DNA of 23,232 nucleotides from a virus: the IMG/VR virus record IMGVR_UViG_3300046481_000003, positions 1-23,232 of that record. The stretch is one strand, 5' to 3'. The translations under genes were made by a program, and so were the position numbers. This document shows, one piece after another, positions 13,577-20,727 of the stretch. The notes under the pieces are model-generated. The model searched no databases. It saw only the letters and a list, made by a program, of their open reading frames with translations, and had not been told where the DNA came from. Position 1 is the first letter of the stretch. Every line of letters begins with the position of its first letter.

Positions 13577-14632
13577 TTACCTTCCTGCCCGGGATAAATA
13601 AGCCTCCCTTGTTTTGTCGGACATCCGTTCAAGAGCATTTTCATATGCTTCGCCTGTCAGTTTATCAATTAGAGCGAATGAATCATCAATCCCCTCCTGG
13701 TTTGTCGCCGCTTGAGGAACATTCCCCAATGTTTTGACATCCGGTTTCTTCGCCGGTGGTTTATTTGTTTTAGCGTCCGATACTTTTTTCTCCGGCGGCT
13801 TAAATCCAAAGGCTTTTTTTACTTCCTTGTCTGCTTTTACCAATACTTCCATACCTGATAACTTCGCATTGACAGGGTCGGAAGTGATTGATTTAACCAT
13901 TTCGTTCAAGGCACCGAATAAGGCATTGCTTTTGACCTTTCCATCGGAATCAACCGCTTTTGACGATAAATATTCCGGCCTTGAGTTCAGAAAATGAATC
14001 TGCTCTTTTTTCCATAACAAATCGCTTTTCTTCTCGACAACAGCGGCATCAGCCTCGCTTTGCAAAGTCATGTTGTGCTTGATGATCTGCCTTTGAAGCT
14101 TGTCCCTGCCATTCTGGTATTCGTCAGCGGTTAAATCTCCATCGTCAAATTTCGTCTTAAGTTCATCCAATTTTGTTTGAACTTCTACAGGAATAACCTC
14201 ATCCAATTCGTCAACTTTTAAGGAAGCTTCTTCCTCTTTGGTCAATGTAGGCCGGAACTTCAAAAGAGTTTCGTCTGTTGCTTCCGGTACTTCTGCTTCC
14301 TTCGCTTTATCGGCTTCCTCAATAGCGGCCAACTCTTCAGGTGCTTTGCCCTTGTTTTCTTCGGCCAACTTAGCCGCTTCTTCCTCAGCCGCTATTTCAT
14401 CGTCTGTTTTCCCTTCGTTGGCAACTGCAGTCAGAGCGTCTTTCTCTTCCTGACTCAATTCTGCCTCCGGCTCTTCTTCGCCCTCTGGCGCGCGGATGCT
14501 ATCCAGAATTCCCGCCTTCTCTGCGTCAGATAAATCACTCCATTCGTCCAGAGTGTACCCTTCGGGCGGCTGATCAGCATCATCAGGAATTTTAATGTCT
14601 TCCGGTTTCACTTCTTCTTCTACCTTTTTCAT
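13577..14632 (-). CDS. head scaffolding protein
   Basis: A 351-residue, strongly acidic protein. Residues 1-120 are Glu/Asp/Ala-rich (EEEVKPEDIKIPDDADQPPE, LSQEEKDALTAVANEG) and probably disordered or helical. The middle (130-250) is helical with charged coiled-coil character (VEKKSDLLWKKEQIHFLNSRPEY). The C-terminus turns basic (KKAFGFKPPEKK, KTNKPPAKKPD) and ends DKTREAYLSRAGR, which could bind the capsid shell. Acidic N-terminus, coiled coil and basic end together with position between portal and capsid are the usual scaffold pattern. ATG 14632 has AGGAGG upstream. No protease motif is seen, so this is not an evident protease-scaffold fusion. Confidence 0.8.
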   Translation of the reverse strand: MKKVEEEVKPEDIKIPDDADQPPEGYTLDEWSDLSDAEKAGILDSIRAPEGEEEPEAELSQEEKDALTAVANEGKTDDEIAAEEEAAKLAEENKGKAPEELAAIEEADKAKEAEVPEATDETLLKFRPTLTKEEEASLKVDELDEVIPVEVQTKLDELKTKFDDGDLTADEYQNGRDKLQRQIIKHNMTLQSEADAAVVEKKSDLLWKKEQIHFLNSRPEYLSSKAVDSDGKVKSNALFGALNEMVKSITSDPVNAKLSGMEVLVKADKEVKKAFGFKPPEKKVSDAKTNKPPAKKPDVKTLGNVPQAATNQEGIDDSFALIDKLTGEAYENALERMSDKTREAYLSRAGR

Positions 14633-14660
14633 GTCCTATGACCTCCTTAAATTTCTATTT

Positions 14661-15035
14661 TTAACCCACAGTATATTTAAAAATATTCCCGTTATTTGTG
14701 GCTATTTTGAGATTTGTTGAATTGAGCGCCATTGCTACAATACCGATTCCAAGGTCAAGAGAAACCCCTTCATACGCCATACTTGACAGCGTAAAAGACA
14801 GGACGTGCCCTCTGTTTGTAGCAATCAATAAATGCGTTGAGTAAACCAGCATTGCGGTTATCTTGCCACTGATCATACCAACTACACTGACAAAAGCACC
14901 TGTGGAATTTGTGTATTTTAGTATTTGTCCGTTGGTCATTCCTACCCATGTATTCGTTCCGTCATCGTACATCGCCGCTGAGACGCCATTGTCCAGATTC
15001 CAAACTACTTGTGTCGCGATTGTTGCTGCTGCCAT
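14661..15035 (-). CDS. small beta-propeller-like protein in the head module
   Basis: A 124-residue protein. ATG 15035 is supported by GGAGG nearby; an upstream TTG at 15050 overlaps that site. After MAAATIATQVVWNL the sequence contains repeated blade-like pieces: AAMYDDGTNTWVGMTNGQILKY, ITAMLVYSTHLLIATNRGHVLSF and IVAMALNSTNLKIATNNGNIFKY (each written here in part), with the repeated core L-(K/L)-I-A-T-N-x-G-x-(V/I)-(L/F). Such repeats build a beta propeller; three units are too few for a closed ring alone, so oligomerisation or a partial fold is needed. It sits between a charged small protein and the scaffold. Function unknown; head decoration or portal accessory are guesses. Confidence 0.65.
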   Translation of the reverse strand: MAAATIATQVVWNLDNGVSAAMYDDGTNTWVGMTNGQILKYTNSTGAFVSVVGMISGKITAMLVYSTHLLIATNRGHVLSFTLSSMAYEGVSLDLGIGIVAMALNSTNLKIATNNGNIFKYTVG

Positions 15036-15063
15036 GATATTTTCCTCCAATTACTTTAAATTG

Positions 15064-15306
15064 TTAATTGTCGCCGCTTTTGCTTCCAAGCTTTATAGCG
15101 TGTTTCGCCTCAGCCATTTTTCCCTTGTTTTCATCAAGCTTCCGTGCTGCGAGTTCGTGAACGCGCTTCATCCTCTCCGAATCTTTTTTTATCGCATGAT
15201 GACGAACCACGGCGTCTAAGTCTTGATGAGTTTCGTAATCGTCCATGTCGGCTACTTGCTCCGTCGCCACATGATGTTTCCTGCCTGATTTCTTTTTCTC
15301 GTACAT
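15064..15306 (-). CDS. small charged protein downstream of portal, unknown
   Basis: An 80-residue, very hydrophilic protein (MYEKKKSGRKHHVATEQV, MDDYETHQDLDAVVRHHAIK, then RMKRVHELAARKLDENKGKM and AEAKHAIKLGSKSGDN). It is predicted helical in the second half and has many His and Lys residues. ATG 15306 has GCGAGG upstream, and it starts 15 bases after the portal stop. I do not recognise it. Small charged proteins in this place of other phages are often assembly factors; that is inference only. Confidence 0.6.
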   Translation of the reverse strand: MYEKKKSGRKHHVATEQVADMDDYETHQDLDAVVRHHAIKKDSERMKRVHELAARKLDENKGKMAEAKHAIKLGSKSGDN

Positions 15307-15320
15307 AATTACCTCGCATA

Positions 15321-17537
15321 TTAATTTCGTTGTTGTGCTTGGTCTCCAGGTTGCGTCTGCCCTTCAATCGGAGCCTTCGCCGCTTCCATGAAAATATTAT
15401 CCGCTGCGGCCGCTAAAGATGGATTCATTTTGAGAATTCCGGCTACGTCAAGAGCCTTAATAAATCCATCAAGTTTTGACATGGCCGCGTCTATTTCATC
15501 CTTTGTCGCTTTGTTTTTCAGTCCTAGCGCCTTATTCTGTTCGATTGCCAACTTGGTCTGAATCAAAGCATTTTGAATTTGAGATTCCTCTTCCTGCTTC
15601 TGCTGTAATTCCTGTTTCTGCTTTTGGGCGGCTTGCTTCTCTTCCGGCGTCATTTCGTCTTCCGGCGCCTGCTGCCCGTTAATCTTCCGGATTCTCGCTA
15701 CAACTTCATCCTTAACAGATAATTCATCCATCAGTTCAAAGGCCAGGTCAAGCAACGCCAGCGCAACATTCGGCATGGCCTTAGAGAAATTGGTTATTAT
15801 TTCCATGAAGGACGCCAACATTGACTGCCTGATGCTGTCCTTAAAACTCTGCTTACTGATAATAAAATCAGCCTTGCTTTCAGTGATATTGTTAAGGATT
15901 TTACCATCCTTTTTCTCATTGATTTTTATGAAGTCGTCTTTATTTTCGTTACCGGTAATCCGATATTCCTTTTCTTCGTCATAGAACTGTTCAATCAAAG
16001 AGAGTCGCGTTTCGCCCTCTAACTGTAAAGCAAGGTAATAATTATCAAAAGGCACCGCGCTTGTCGTGTGTCCCTGTTCCTGAATGTTTTGAATTGCTTT
16101 CCCTGATAGGTCACGTTTCAACGTCCCTTTGTTTTCCGGCGTGACTCCTGAAATACTTTCGATAAACCTTTCGTCATCACGGGCCATCTCAACATGGGAA
16201 TTCGCTAAAGCTTGCTCTTCCTGAATTTTGAACTTGTCCATTTTACCGGCTTTGATTTCTACCCATCCATCAGGCCGGTTGACTTCTTCAAATGCCTCTT
16301 TCTTGTCATTGACGGCACCTTCCTCGGCAATAACTCTATTGCTGGTCAATAAGACAAGGGCTCTTGATCGTCTCTTGTTTAAATCGCTCTGTGGGTCTCT
16401 CAGGTCACGTATGACGCCGTAGGGCATATTATCTCGCTGCCGGCGGTAACAAAACATCGGTGTTAGAGGGAAGCGATTGTGATTGTATGGCGTTAGGTCG
16501 TCTTGTAGATACGTTCCGCCTGCCCATATCGCCTGCCTGACTGTTAAAATTCTGGCGTCAGTCAATGAAAAATAACCACCGCGCACAAGATATTGGTGGT
16601 CTGCCAATGTCGGCCTGAAGATAGCTCCATGGAGTGATCCATAGGGAGTGTCCTCGTCTTGCATCTTAAGAATTTTTACATTATCTGGAACTCGATACCA
16701 CATTTCAATCAGTTTTAAGCGTTCTCTCGCACCATCGTACTGACCGCCAAAGAGGGCGTCAAGATCGCTCTCAAGATCAAATTCTGACGCTACATCGGTA
16801 ATGACAGAATCATCCGGAAGATACGGGTAAAGAGAATTCACCCCTTCGGCAACGACTTTGAGGCGGTCTTCTCGCTCTGGAAACATCCCGATAGCAATAT
16901 CAAGATCAACCCATTTTTCTCTTATCTGGAATCTCCAATCTGAACCATCAAGGGAAAGGCCTAGATGATCATACCAAACATTACGCCATCTTTCTTGGCG
17001 GATAAAAATGGGTTCATCGTCGTTTCCTCTGACTCCGTTTTCCAGCCAGCCGACACCTGCCTTTATACTCGATTCAAATGCCTGGGATTTCTCGTACTCA
17101 CCCCTAGACGCATCTGACGTGTATTTCATTAGTTTTGTTTTGGTTTTTGCTGATTCCGATCCAGACTTTTTACGGGGGAGGACGCGGCTGTCAATTCTCG
17201 ATGTTCTTTCGGTCCCCAGCATCCAATTGATTGTATTTTTTATTACATTAAAAACCATTGGCGGCTGGTTGCGGTCATTGAGGATATGAAGGTCTTCCGG
17301 CTCAAGTTGAATTCCATCATAGAAGTCTTCATCAATCGCCATTTCCATACGGTTATCAGATTGAGCAACGCGAGCTTGCCTTCTCCAATTCATTAATTTA
17401 CGCAATCGGTCTTGATATGGTTGAGTCTCTAGGTGGTGTGTTTTGGATGGAGCGTAGAAATCCGGTGCCTTCTTGTCTTTAAGAAGGTCCCGTGGGACGC
17501 CCGTTTGAAGTGTTGCTCCTCGTGTTATTTCATCCAA
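15321..17537 (-). CDS. portal protein (P22-like, long form)
   Basis: A 738-residue protein, close to the roughly 725 residues of P22-type portals. It reads from a TTG at 17537 (DEITRGATLQTGV); the ATG at 17533 is in another frame and the next in-frame Met is about residue 50. Typical segments: DFYDGIQLEPEDLHILNDRN, PPMVFNVIKNTINWMLGTE, NVWYDHLGLSLDGSDWRFQ, and FPLTPMFCYRRQRDNMPYGV with IRDLRDPQSDLNKRRSRALV, the core-stem signature of P22 portals. The C-terminal 120 residues are Gln/Lys/Glu rich (KQAAQKQKQELQQKQEEES), matching a barrel-forming helix. It forms the dodecameric DNA channel at one capsid vertex. Preceded by a 106-base intergenic region with tandem repeats. Confidence 0.9.
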   Translation of the reverse strand: MDEITRGATLQTGVPRDLLKDKKAPDFYAPSKTHHLETQPYQDRLRKLMNWRRQARVAQSDNRMEMAIDEDFYDGIQLEPEDLHILNDRNQPPMVFNVIKNTINWMLGTERTSRIDSRVLPRKKSGSESAKTKTKLMKYTSDASRGEYEKSQAFESSIKAGVGWLENGVRGNDDEPIFIRQERWRNVWYDHLGLSLDGSDWRFQIREKWVDLDIAIGMFPEREDRLKVVAEGVNSLYPYLPDDSVITDVASEFDLESDLDALFGGQYDGARERLKLIEMWYRVPDNVKILKMQDEDTPYGSLHGAIFRPTLADHQYLVRGGYFSLTDARILTVRQAIWAGGTYLQDDLTPYNHNRFPLTPMFCYRRQRDNMPYGVIRDLRDPQSDLNKRRSRALVLLTSNRVIAEEGAVNDKKEAFEEVNRPDGWVEIKAGKMDKFKIQEEQALANSHVEMARDDERFIESISGVTPENKGTLKRDLSGKAIQNIQEQGHTTSAVPFDNYYLALQLEGETRLSLIEQFYDEEKEYRITGNENKDDFIKINEKKDGKILNNITESKADFIISKQSFKDSIRQSMLASFMEIITNFSKAMPNVALALLDLAFELMDELSVKDEVVARIRKINGQQAPEDEMTPEEKQAAQKQKQELQQKQEEESQIQNALIQTKLAIEQNKALGLKNKATKDEIDAAMSKLDGFIKALDVAGILKMNPSLAAAADNIFMEAAKAPIEGQTQPGDQAQQRN

Positions 17538-17643
17538 TTAACCCACCGTGAAGTAGAAACCTATTTAAAATATTGTCTTAACTCGATGGGCTGATTTTAC
17601 CACAATCTTTTATTTTGGGAGTGTAAACAAGGGTAAACAATTG
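17538..17643 (-). promoter_or_regulatory. intergenic region with tandem 10-base repeats upstream of portal
   Basis: The longest gene-free gap in the right half. On the plus strand GTGTAAACAA (17621-17630) is followed at once by GGGTAAACAA (17631-17640). The minus strand reads TTGTTTAC twice in tandem, then an A/T-rich tract with TAAAAT at 17599-17594. TTTACA and TAAAAT are 22 bases apart, too wide for a normal sigma-70 promoter. It could be an operator or a promoter for a non-standard factor; I cannot decide. Confidence 0.35.
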
Positions 17644-17880
17644 CTAACTATGGATAATGTCGTTAATTGATACAGTTCTGCCATTTTTGAGTTCGTATTC
17701 TATGACTTCGTTGATGTCAATCATAGGCTTTTCCGTTTTACTGGTGCCGATACGATTAAGAGGAAAATTGTTACGTTTGGCATATTTCAACACGCCTGGC
17801 CAGGTAGCTATGCCATAGAGCTTTTCAAAGACGTTCTGAATTTCAGTTCTGCCGATCAGCCTGGTCTTGTCGATGGTCAT
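17644..17880 (-). CDS. small helix-turn-helix-like protein
   Basis: A 78-residue protein from ATG 17880, which overlaps the TGA of the glycosyltransferase gene (TGATG); a TTG at 17883 would add one residue. The sequence TRLIGRTEIQNVFEKLYGI followed by ATWPGVLKYAKRNNFPLNRI, then KPMIDINEVIEYELKNG, follows the winged-helix pattern of excisionase/AlpA-type and terminase small-subunit N-terminal domains (helix, turn, recognition helix, then a wing and an ID-EVIEYE segment). It may bind DNA near the packaging or portal region. No other domain. Function is inferred from the fold pattern. Confidence 0.6.
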   Translation of the reverse strand: MTIDKTRLIGRTEIQNVFEKLYGIATWPGVLKYAKRNNFPLNRIGTSKTEKPMIDINEVIEYELKNGRTVSINDIIHS

Positions 17881-18653
17881 CAATCCACCCTCCTAAAATT
17901 AGTTAATCCGTCATTGATTTCTATGAGTTTATTACAGTAATGCTTGTGTTTGTTTCCGGAAGTCCGGCTATCAATAGCCATGGCAAGTTTCAGAGCGTCT
18001 ATTTTCCGCTGCCCTTCCAGCAGGCAATAGCAGGCACCGTCATGATCAGCATTATCAGTGAGCGCCTTTTCGTACACTCTTTTGCCGTTGATTAATTTGT
18101 AGTGGTTATGCTCAAAAACTATATCTTCCCGGTAAATTATCCGGTCATGGCCCAGTCTGCGTAGGATATCGTAGGTGTGGTGAATATGATCATCGACGCG
18201 ATAATACTGATAGGCCGGGTGAACATCATAACCAACAATCTCAACTGCCCGCCGTGACAGAATTGGAATTGTAAAGAGTGAAGATTTAAACATCAGGTCA
18301 TTAACACCCACTAATGCGATCATGTCCGGGATACCCGCATAAATCTCTTTGATTTTAGTGTCCCAACCTTTTGTGTGGATAATGAAATCATCTAATATGC
18401 CGGAAAGGATTTCTCCGGAGGTATGGTCCAAGATGAATTTTCTTTTCGTTGCGGACGTATGGCTTTCATCAAATACAAACGTCTTAATCTTTAATCGTGG
18501 ATGGTCAAAATTATGGCTTGCCGGATCGTCCTTGTGAACCTGAATAACAATTTCCAAGTCTTCCGGATTGTCGGCAGTGTCAACAATGTTCTGCAGAACG
18601 ACAGGCATCCGCTCTGGGTGATAGCCTGTTTGAATGCCAAAGGTTATTTTCAT
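17880..18653 (-). CDS. glycosyltransferase-like protein (GT-A, family 2-like)
   Basis: A 257-residue protein. The start MKITFGIQTGYHPERM gives the first Rossmann strand and nucleotide loop; EIVIQVHKDDP follows as the second strand. SGILDDFIIHTKGWD (84-98) carries the D88-D89 pair corresponding to the DxD site, and RVDDHIHHTYDILRRLGH (152-169) with REDIVFEHNHY (175-185) corresponds to the acceptor and catalytic loops. No membrane segment. The ATG overlaps the stop of the upstream gene (TAATG), and the stop overlaps the next start, so it is tightly coupled within a packaging operon. Substrate unknown; not closely similar by eye to the other glycosyltransferase at 3325-3987. Confidence 0.75.
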   Translation of the reverse strand: MKITFGIQTGYHPERMPVVLQNIVDTADNPEDLEIVIQVHKDDPASHNFDHPRLKIKTFVFDESHTSATKRKFILDHTSGEILSGILDDFIIHTKGWDTKIKEIYAGIPDMIALVGVNDLMFKSSLFTIPILSRRAVEIVGYDVHPAYQYYRVDDHIHHTYDILRRLGHDRIIYREDIVFEHNHYKLINGKRVYEKALTDNADHDGACYCLLEGQRKIDALKLAMAIDSRTSGNKHKHYCNKLIEINDGLTNFRRVD

Positions 18654-19243
18654 TATTCTCCAGTTATAAGATCAGTTTCATTCAGCGTTAGTTCTTTTGT
18701 TATCTTTGTCCCGTCGATGATCATGGTAACCTCTCCGCATGACACCGTGCTTTCAGGTATTTCCACCGGCAAATCTTTCAGGTCATTAAGCCCGTCCTGA
18801 ATCCACAACAGAAGTTGGATTGCCGCCTGCGGCTGGGGATCAATACCAAATATATGCAGGCACTTTCCTAAATTATACCCGGTGCAGAACATTATCCTTA
18901 GCGTCTTGTTGAGTGCGATTGAAAACGAAATACAGAGAGCGTCCTCAACTATCCTTGCCTTGACTATCTCTGAAAGCCGAACCGTTTTAGATAGCTTCTG
19001 CGCCGCCTGATTGCGCATAAGGATCTGATTGAACTCTCTTACGTCTGACTCTATCGTCTTACGCTCCATGTTGTCGCACGGGTCTATGTATTTCCAAATC
19101 GCCTCTTCCGTGATGCAGAACGAAACGCCGGGGAGCCCCTCTTTGTAAATCACCATTGCGCCCTTATACTCCTCCGCCTCGTCGTTTCCTATTACCTTAA
19201 TGTGGTCATATCTTCGTTTAAGGTCGCCAATATACTTAATCAT
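18653..19243 (-). CDS. unrecognised 196-residue protein; target gene of the upstream HNH insertion
   Basis: The start MIKYIGDLKRRYDHIKVIG is duplicated in decayed form upstream of the HNH gene (19836-19893). The rest contains KGAMVIYKEGLPGVSFCITEEAIWKY, a helical middle (REFNQILMRNQAAQKLSKTV), SEIVKARIVEDALCISFSIA, and a C-terminal domain with IQLLLWIQDGLNDLKDLP and SCGEVTMIIDGTKITKELTL. I recognise no family or catalytic residues. The ATG overlaps the end of the HNH gene by 8 bases, and a GGAGG inside the last HNH codons is its ribosome binding site. Its own stop overlaps the glycosyltransferase start. The open frame is intact, so the gene is probably functional despite the insertion. Confidence 0.7.
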   Translation of the reverse strand: MIKYIGDLKRRYDHIKVIGNDEAEEYKGAMVIYKEGLPGVSFCITEEAIWKYIDPCDNMERKTIESDVREFNQILMRNQAAQKLSKTVRLSEIVKARIVEDALCISFSIALNKTLRIMFCTGYNLGKCLHIFGIDPQPQAAIQLLLWIQDGLNDLKDLPVEIPESTVSCGEVTMIIDGTKITKELTLNETDLITGE

Positions 19244-19778
19244 TTCGTTCCTCCGGTGTCAGTTTATGGGGGCATCTACCATAATATTTCTTTCCAACAT
19301 TACAATTCCAACACAATACTTGGAAGCCTTCTGGAAAATTGTTTTTTATCAACCACGGATAAAGCTGTCTAGCTTTAGGCTCTTCTTTTCGATGCTTATT
19401 TCCATCGTTATTAATATGGTCAATAGTAAGAAACGTAAGTTCTGTTTCCCCACAACAAGCGCATACCGGTTGGCCTTTGCTGTAATGTGACATTGCATTT
19501 ATTTTTACCTTTCTTCTTCCTCGCGCCACTACCAACCTAATCTTTTCTTTATTCTCTTTTGCATATTTAGCGTGATTTTCCTTGGCTTCGCAAGGGTGCA
19601 TACTTACCCACTTTCTTGCCTCTTCTTTAGCGTATTCTTTATTCTTTTGATACCATTTGTTTTGCAATATTCTTTGTTTTTCTTTATTTTCCGGCTTAGA
19701 ATAATATTTACGGCTCGCCTTTCTACGTTGCTCTAATCTTTTTTCCCTTGGCATTGCCGTCCCTTTTATTCCTCTCAT
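19236..19778 (-). CDS. HNH endonuclease, free-standing, relative of the intron enzyme
   Basis: A 180-residue protein from ATG 19778, with AAAGGAG six bases upstream. Residues 1-95 are Lys/Arg/Glu rich (REKRLEQRRKASRKYYSK, NKWYQKNKEYAKEEARKW). The nuclease core is CACCGETELTFLTIDHINND with D120-H121 and N123/N124, then FQVLCWNCNVGKK with C156, C159 and N160, then CPH. This core closely matches the intron endonuclease at 12302-12922, including FQ-LCWNCN-GK and the closing CPH; unlike that protein it has no extra C-terminal tail and no N-terminal Cys module. It lies between genes, without any group I core that I can find, and its last codons provide the binding site and overlap for the next gene. 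Confidence 0.87.
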   Translation of the reverse strand: MRGIKGTAMPREKRLEQRRKASRKYYSKPENKEKQRILQNKWYQKNKEYAKEEARKWVSMHPCEAKENHAKYAKENKEKIRLVVARGRRKVKINAMSHYSKGQPVCACCGETELTFLTIDHINNDGNKHRKEEPKARQLYPWLIKNNFPEGFQVLCWNCNVGKKYYGRCPHKLTPEERND

Positions 19779-19835
19779 TTTGCTCTCCTTTGGTTATTAT
19801 GGCGACAGCATAGCATAATACTTTATATGATTAAA

Positions 19836-19893
19836 GCTATTTTATCTTGATATGATCGAAACGGCGCTTTAAATCTGAAATGTATTTAATCAC
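19836..19893 (-). pseudogene. frameshifted remnant of the start of the 18653-19243 gene
   Basis: GTG at 19893 overlaps the TAA of the upstream gene and reads VIKYISDLKRRF; after removal of one extra T at the run near 19860 it continues DHIKIK and stops. The intact gene reads MIKYIGDLKRRYDHIKV. About 15 of 17 residues match or are conservative, while most differences between the DNA copies are at third positions, so this is an old or foreign allele remnant, not a recent duplicate. It has lost its downstream body to the HNH insertion. Confidence 0.75.
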
Positions 19894-20242
19894 TTTCAAA
19901 AACTCCTTTACCAATGTATTTATATTTCCTTAATTTTTCTTCATGTTCGTCAAGGATATTTGCTATCGTGTTTATTTTAATTGCAAGAGACGTATAAGCG
20001 CTACCTTCTTCCAGTGTAGCTACTTCTTGGAAGCTCGAACTATCTTTATAAATCCGCTGAGAAGGAGTTTTCTTTTCGTCTTGTATAATTTCCCATTCGT
20101 CTGGATTACTAACGTGATAAGTCCTTACCGCCGTTACGCTTGTTCCGTAATTGGCGTCTACAACTATACTTTCGCCATCCCACGACGTTTTATGCCGTAT
20201 TATGTCGCCCCTTTTAAGCCCTTTAAAATCTTCCTGATTCAT
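19886..20242 (-). CDS. unrecognised small protein with SH3-like N-terminus
   Basis: A 118-residue protein. The first 55 residues look like a small beta barrel: FKGLKRGDIIRHKTSWDGES, IVVDANYGTSVTAVRTYHVS, NPDEWEII. Similar GD-I-RH-x(n)-VVxANYG-x-AVRT patterns occur in short phage proteins of unknown role. The C-terminal part is helical (YTSLAIKINTIANILDEHEE) and ends in KYKYIGKGVFESD. ATG 20242 overlaps the TGA of the upstream gene. Its stop overlaps the GTG of the decayed gene fragment, showing that before the HNH insertion these two genes were directly coupled. Confidence 0.6.
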   Translation of the reverse strand: MNQEDFKGLKRGDIIRHKTSWDGESIVVDANYGTSVTAVRTYHVSNPDEWEIIQDEKKTPSQRIYKDSSSFQEVATLEEGSAYTSLAIKINTIANILDEHEEKLRKYKYIGKGVFESD

Positions 20243-20448
20243 CCTTCGCCCTCATTTAAAATCTCCTCCACAGTATCACCTTCTAATAATTGCAGCGCCG
20301 CTATCCGGGCTTCAGTTGCTAGTGAGTTTCTTTCCTCGACTGTGCATAGCAACACTTCATCAATAATCTGCTGGTCTGTCTTGCCGGTATTATTTTGGAA
20401 ATAATTAACATCAATATCCAGCGTGATTGACATTTCAAGAATCGGCAC
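20239..20448 (-). CDS. unrecognised 69-residue acidic protein
   Basis: GTG start at 20448 with AGGAGG six bases upstream, which decides it over the internal ATG at 20433. Sequence: VPILEMSITLDIDVNYFQNN, then an acidic helical remainder (TDQQIIDEVLLCTVEERNSL, ATEARIAALQLLEGDTVEEI). One strand followed by two helices is suggested. The stop overlaps the ATG of the next gene (ATGA). No function can be given. Confidence 0.6.
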   Translation of the reverse strand: MPILEMSITLDIDVNYFQNNTGKTDQQIIDEVLLCTVEERNSLATEARIAALQLLEGDTVEEILNEGEG

Positions 20449-20527
20449 CCTCGTCCTCCTTCACCTTCTTACAGTCGTAATTATCCCGGTATTTATCCGT
20501 CGCCGGTGGCGTCCTGATATCATTCAT
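20435..20527 (-). CDS. candidate 30-residue micro-protein
   Basis: ATG 20527 overlaps the TGA of the gene at 20524 (ATGA), the coupling used throughout this operon. The translation is MNDIRTPPATDKYRDNYDCK followed by KVKEDEGADS; its end overlaps the next gene by 14 bases and its codons carry that gene's AGGAGG. It fills a gap between two genes exactly, but is too short to support by composition. Confidence 0.45.
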   Translation of the reverse strand: MNDIRTPPATDKYRDNYDCKKVKEDEGADS

Positions 20528-20727
20528 AAAGGCCGCTCCATCATTAATTCCATATTAAACTCTTCATTGTTGTAAGGTGTTATGTAGTGGTCTCCATCCA
20601 TTCCTTTTGCGTCAAACAATACTTTACCCTTATTTCTCACAAGACTCCGACATTTTTCTTCAAGCTCCCCGACGCATTGTTCAAGAAATTTAATCTCGTC
20701 TTTCCTCTTTTGATAACTACTTCCCAT
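20524..20727 (-). CDS. unrecognised small coiled-coil protein
   Basis: A 67-residue protein from ATG 20727 (MGSSYQKRKDEIKFLEQCVG); a TTG at 20733 would add two residues. The first 40 residues form a charged helix with heptad-like spacing (EIKFLEQCVGELEEKCRSLV), the rest is acidic with DAKGMDGDHYITPYNNEEF. It overlaps the end of the upstream gene by 11 bases. No family recognised. Confidence 0.55.
   Translation of the reverse strand: MGSSYQKRKDEIKFLEQCVGELEEKCRSLVRNKGKVLFDAKGMDGDHYITPYNNEEFNMELMMERPL

Noticed and set aside
19236-19893. A second group I intron around the HNH gene
   Set aside because: I looked for P4, P7 and AAGAUAUnGUC-type core sequences and found none; the flanks are a gene-start remnant and an intact gene, and the downstream frame is complete without splicing.
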